In this document: piece after piece, positions 7,723 to 10,409 of the stretch | Position numbering within the stretch: the stretch's first letter is position 1 | Layout: every line of letters begins with the position of its first letter | Assembly (NCBI GenBank): GCA_005223375.1 | Contig: RXOD01006417.1 | Coordinates: 1 to 10,409 of the forward strand | Direction: 5' to 3' | Length of the DNA stretch: 10,409 nt | DNA from: Amoebophrya sp. AT5.2 | Taxonomy: Eukaryota; Sar; Dinophyceae; Syndiniales; Amoebophryaceae | The notes under the pieces: model-generated | Told to the model about the DNA's origin: nothing | Database searches by the model: none | What the model saw: only the letters and a program-made list of their open reading frames with translations | Position numbers and translations under genes: made by a program

Positions 7723-10409
7723 ATGGCTCGATTCCATCTTCTTTTGTGCCACCTGCTGCATCTCAGCTTCTGCAACGCTGCCGGACCGACGTCGGCGGCA
7801 GGAGTGGTCGCGGGATCGCGACCGGAACTAGAAGGACAAGCAGTTGAAGTTGTGGATTCTAATCATCCTCGCAATTATGGTGCCGCCCCCTCCAACGACG
7901 TCGTCCTCGAGGAGGAGTGGCATGCTGCCGCTTCTTCTCCCATTCAGATGGAAATGACGCAAGTCCAAGTGCCCGCTTCAGAAGTTGTGCCTTCTTCTTC
8001 GGAAAGAGCACCGTCTCGACCTCCCGCCCGCCGCCTCCGTTCCGCGGAGATGCGGCTTATCCATGCATTCAATTTTCTGCACTACAACGGGAGAGCGGGG
8101 CAGTTTGCGAAAGACAACCAGCGTGAGTGCCGGATCTGTCAGGGCAAGATGGTTGCGGACGCTTCGAGGAATCGGTATGCTGCGCCAAGAAAAAAGTACC
8201 AACAGCCCGTGGTGGTCCTTTCTTGTGGGCACACCTTGTGCCGCCACTGCGCGGAACGGCAACGGCGAGACTCTGCAGCAGTGCAGTGCTGGTCCTGTCG
8301 CAGGGAAGCAACGTGGGTTGTACATGAGCACATGGAACATGGCGATAGAATCAGGGCTGCGCGACTTCTTGCTAATATGATCGATTCGGATGGTGCTGAG
8401 AGTGACGAGGAAGAGGAAGGTCAGGGAGAGCCCGACCTAGGAAGGTCGCCGCAGTCGGGGGCCGAGCCCGAGGTTGGCGAAGAGCAACAAGGACAGGTAG
8501 AGGAGCAAGAGGTTGCCTCCACGTACGCTGCGCTGGAAGAAGGTACCCGTGGAGCTTCTTCGTCGGCGTCTCCTGCTCCGCTACCGCTTTTGGGTCCGCT
8601 ATCTCCCTGGGATCGCGCCACGTCAATGCTTCATCGCCTTCCTACTTGGCGGACGCCCTCTCGCTCTCTGTCTCGGCATGATGTGCCTAATTCCAAGAGC
8701 GCCGCCGTGGCGGCAAAAGCGAAAGCTACGCCGCGAGGACGTCGTGGGGGTGCGTGGCCTCCTCGACGGTCGAGCACCGACCAGTGGCAGGCGCAGGAAA
8801 GCAAGCTGGACTACAGCATCATGTTGGGAGCGTGTTTGCAAGGCTTGGATTGTTGTGTCGACGTCGACGAGGCCAAGAACGATGCAGAGGGAGCAGACAT
8901 GAAGAACACGGAAAGCGACCCACCACCAGTGGATGCCGACGAAGCCGAACAAGAAGAAGGCGGGAAGCTGCAAGAGGGGCGGGGAGAGCGACATTCTGCA
9001 AAGGAAGAAGCCGCCAGATCAGACGGTGACGAAGAGCTTCCCGCCCGGCCAGCATCCGGCAGCAGCTCCTCCGCTGCAACGCCGTTACTGTCAAAGAAAC
9101 ACCGCCAATCACAAGAAGCTGACGCGGATGAACAACCAGCGGGAGGTGGAGCGGCGCCACGCCTCTGCCATGACTTTGCGCCCGGCGCCGGGTCTTGCCG
9201 TTCTTGCCGAGAGGAGCTTTGTCCCTGGCAGCAGTGCTACCCGCAGGCCCTGAGCGTGGCGAGAGATATGGATCCGATCCTCAGCGTTTTTGCTGAGGCG
9301 ACGCCGACCGCGCCAGAGGAGATGAAAGTCGTGGTGACCGACGAAACGCGTCCCGAGCTTTGGCAACAGGCTTTGGCGTACGTGAATCAGGAGCAGGACC
9401 GGTACGAGAGGATGGCGGAAGAGGCCGGTCTTCAAACAAAGCCCCGTCGGTCCGTGTCCTCGTTCCTGCAATTCCGCGCCGTCGTAGATTTGCTGGATCA
9501 GGTTGGGTTTGCCGCTGTGGCCCGCATCCTCTACCGCCAAATGCGCTTGATCTACAACGGGGACAACGAAGGGGACACGATGCTGCAACTCGAAGCCGCA
9601 TTTTGGCGTGTGGCGAACCAGGAATCAGTACGAGAGCGGAAAGAGATGCCGCTGCATTCCGAACGTGGCCGGGGTGGAGCCGGCAGTACGAGTATAATGG
9701 AAGCTGCGGCTGCCCCGTCGGCGTCGGCGCAGTCGGACCCAGGAGGGTCCGCAGAGAGAGAGACCGACGAATCGGCGTCGGCCTGGTCCCACCAAATTTT
9801 TAATAACGAGTTGGAGCAGCTGGAAATCGGAGGAGAATGGCACTCCTTGCTTGATGGAGAGCGAGAAGGTGAAGAGGGGGCTGCTCCAGCACCAGTTCCA
9901 GATGAAGTTCCTCACACTCAAGAGCTCGAGCTGACGCTGACGGATCAAGAGGAACAAGCCCGGCCTCGGTGCGAAGAGGAGGAAATGCGACTGCATCTCA
10001 CGACCTCGTCGGAGGACGAGGTCGAGGAGGAGCCAGCTACGCCCTCCCAGATCTCTTGGAGGGACTTTACCTCCACCCATCCATCCTCTGGCTCCGGCAG
10101 CGCGGATCCAAGAAACGCACGCCCTCCTGGAGGTCCCAGCAGGGGGCGAGGAAGTCGAAGTCGTGGTCGCGGTCCCCGAAGGAGACACGGAGCTGAAGAC
10201 GCAGCGAGGGAGCTCCTGGAAGACATTGGATTCGAGCCCACGACACGGACGCAGCGGCGTTCCCTTTCGAGAGCTGCCGGCGGAGGTACTGGCAGCTCGT
10301 CGTCCGCCTCCGCGTCCGCTCTCCCGCGGGCGGATCAACTTCTCAGCCGCGTCCACGAAGTCTGCGCGTCGGCCTGTCAAGCCGCGGCTTGCACCCTCAA
10401 CGCGGCGGG
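7723..10409 (+). CDS. Gene C: RING-finger (C3HC4) protein with signal-like N-terminus and FLQ module, 3' end cut off
   Basis: The frame is open for 895 codons and runs off the window. I chose ATG 7723 because its context (A at -3, G at +4) is strong and it opens a signal-peptide-like stretch (MARFHLLLCHLLHLSFCNAA). An in-frame ATG at 7630 has poor context. Residues 136-192 form a RING-HC finger: C136-x2-C139-x28-C168-x1-H170-x2-C173-x2-C176-x12-C189-x2-C192. Such fingers usually recruit a ubiquitin-conjugating enzyme, so E3 ligase activity is likely but inferred. A long acidic, disordered linker follows (from about 215). A second Cys cluster is at 482-505, the FLQ module at 577-628, an Arg/Gly/Ser tract at 807-822 and C-x3-C-x4-C at 881-890 at the very edge. 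No membrane segment is seen after the N-terminus. It resembles gene A in the FLQ module. Substrate and location are unknown. Confidence 0.88.
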   Translation, partial: MARFHLLLCHLLHLSFCNAAGPTSAAGVVAGSRPELEGQAVEVVDSNHPRNYGAAPSNDVVLEEEWHAAASSPIQMEMTQVQVPASEVVPSSSERAPSRPPARRLRSAEMRLIHAFNFLHYNGRAGQFAKDNQRECRICQGKMVADASRNRYAAPRKKYQQPVVVLSCGHTLCRHCAERQRRDSAAVQCWSCRREATWVVHEHMEHGDRIRAARLLANMIDSDGAESDEEEEGQGEPDLGRSPQSGAEPEVGEEQQGQVEEQEVASTYAALEEGTRGASSSASPAPLPLLGPLSPWDRATSMLHRLPTWRTPSRSLSRHDVPNSKSAAVAAKAKATPRGRRGGAWPPRRSSTDQWQAQESKLDYSIMLGACLQGLDCCVDVDEAKNDAEGADMKNTESDPPPVDADEAEQEEGGKLQEGRGERHSAKEEAARSDGDEELPARPASGSSSSAATPLLSKKHRQSQEADADEQPAGGGAAPRLCHDFAPGAGSCRSCREELCPWQQCYPQALSVARDMDPILSVFAEATPTAPEEMKVVVTDETRPELWQQALAYVNQEQDRYERMAEEAGLQTKPRRSVSSFLQFRAVVDLLDQVGFAAVARILYRQMRLIYNGDNEGDTMLQLEAAFWRVANQESVRERKEMPLHSERGRGGAGSTSIMEAAAAPSASAQSDPGGSAERETDESASAWSHQIFNNELEQLEIGGEWHSLLDGEREGEEGAAPAPVPDEVPHTQELELTLTDQEEQARPRCEEEEMRLHLTTSSEDEVEEEPATPSQISWRDFTSTHPSSGSGSADPRNARPPGGPSRGRGSRSRGRGPRRRHGAEDAARELLEDIGFEPTTRTQRRSLSRAAGGGTGSSSSASASALPRADQLLSRVHEVCASACQAAACTLNAA
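8128..8298 (+). other. RING finger of gene C
   Basis: All eight zinc ligands are present in C3HC4 order: CRIC, then SCGHTLCRHC, then CWSC. The SCGHTLC core, with hydrophobic residues (VVVL) just before it, is typical of RING-HC E3 ligases. The x28 loop between the first and second pairs is within the family range and is basic (PRKKYQQP). The finger appears complete with no missing ligand. The hydrophobic residue after the first Cys pair position (Ile138) fits the usual E2-contact site. Confidence 0.92.
9166..9237 (+). other. Second Cys cluster of gene C (possible zinc-binding knuckle)
   Basis: Residues 482-505 read C-H-DFAPGAGS-C-RS-C-REEL-C-PWQQ-C, that is C482-x9-C492-x2-C495-x4-C500-x4-C505 with His483 next to the first Cys. 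The spacing resembles, but does not equal, the CCCH zinc finger pattern. It sits alone between two disordered stretches, so the ordered Cys placement suggests a small metal-binding unit. The ligand set is uncertain. Confidence 0.5.
9451..9650 (+). other. FLQ[YF]RAV module, copy 2 (in gene C)
   Basis: Residues 577-628 carry FLQFRAVVDLLDQVG and a later FW anchor (627-628), the counterpart of gene A residues 35-72. The residues after FW are also alike (RVANQESV here, GQTNAKLV in gene A). The hydrophobic spacing predicts one or two amphipathic helices. This copy has about ten extra residues (around IYNGDNEGDT) before FW. Confidence 0.7.

Noticed and set aside
10225..10240. GATTCGAGCCC, resembling a tRNA B box
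   Set aside because: No matching A box or cloverleaf on either side, and it lies within the coding frame of gene C.
9625..10380. Reverse-strand open frame of 251 codons under gene C
   Set aside because: It is antisense to a continuous 895-codon frame with a complete RING finger and has no motif of its own.

Overview
The window looks like nuclear DNA of a unicellular eukaryote, probably a GC-rich protist or alga. The reasons are long GC-rich coding blocks with large low-complexity acidic, Ser/Ala and Gly/Arg tracts, AT-richer spacers of 0.65 and 2.3 kb, a GTAAGT splice donor with a pyrimidine-rich acceptor downstream, a TATA-like box, a strong Kozak-type start and a RING finger. No bacterial operon layout, Shine-Dalgarno spacing, tRNA or rRNA gene is visible. 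The lineage cannot be fixed from this sequence alone.

Layout, all genes on the + strand. (1) 2-2119: the 3' part of gene A, open at the left edge. It has a short conserved helical module (FLQYRAVADLLADIG), three cysteine-rich clusters and an acidic C-terminal part. (2) 2120-2770: a spacer that ends in a convincing splice acceptor. (3) 2771-5408: gene B, an unrecognised protein with a three-copy in-frame repeat, a basic helical C-terminal region, a well-formed donor at 4643 and a probable last exon ending at 5408. (4) 5409-7722: a 2.3 kb spacer with no supported gene. It contains an unusually strong 63-nt hairpin at 7238-7300 and, near its right end, a TATA-like box at 7579. (5) 7723-10409: gene C, an 895-codon open frame that runs off the right edge. 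It encodes a signal-peptide-like N-terminus, a C3HC4 RING finger, a second Cys cluster, a copy of the gene A module (FLQFRAVVDLLDQVG), an Arg/Gly/Ser-rich tract and the start of a Cys-containing region.

The main point is that genes A and C are diverged paralogues in the same orientation, sharing the FLQ[YF]RAV module and probably a following Cys-rich region. Gene C shows the N-terminal half of the architecture and gene A the C-terminal half. Together they suggest a family with the order signal peptide, RING, disordered linker, FLQ module, Cys-rich clusters and acidic tail. This reconstruction is an inference from two partial genes. If correct, the family pairs an E3-ligase-type RING with an undescribed helical module and Cys-rich segment. 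Gene B lies between them and shows no clear relationship to either.
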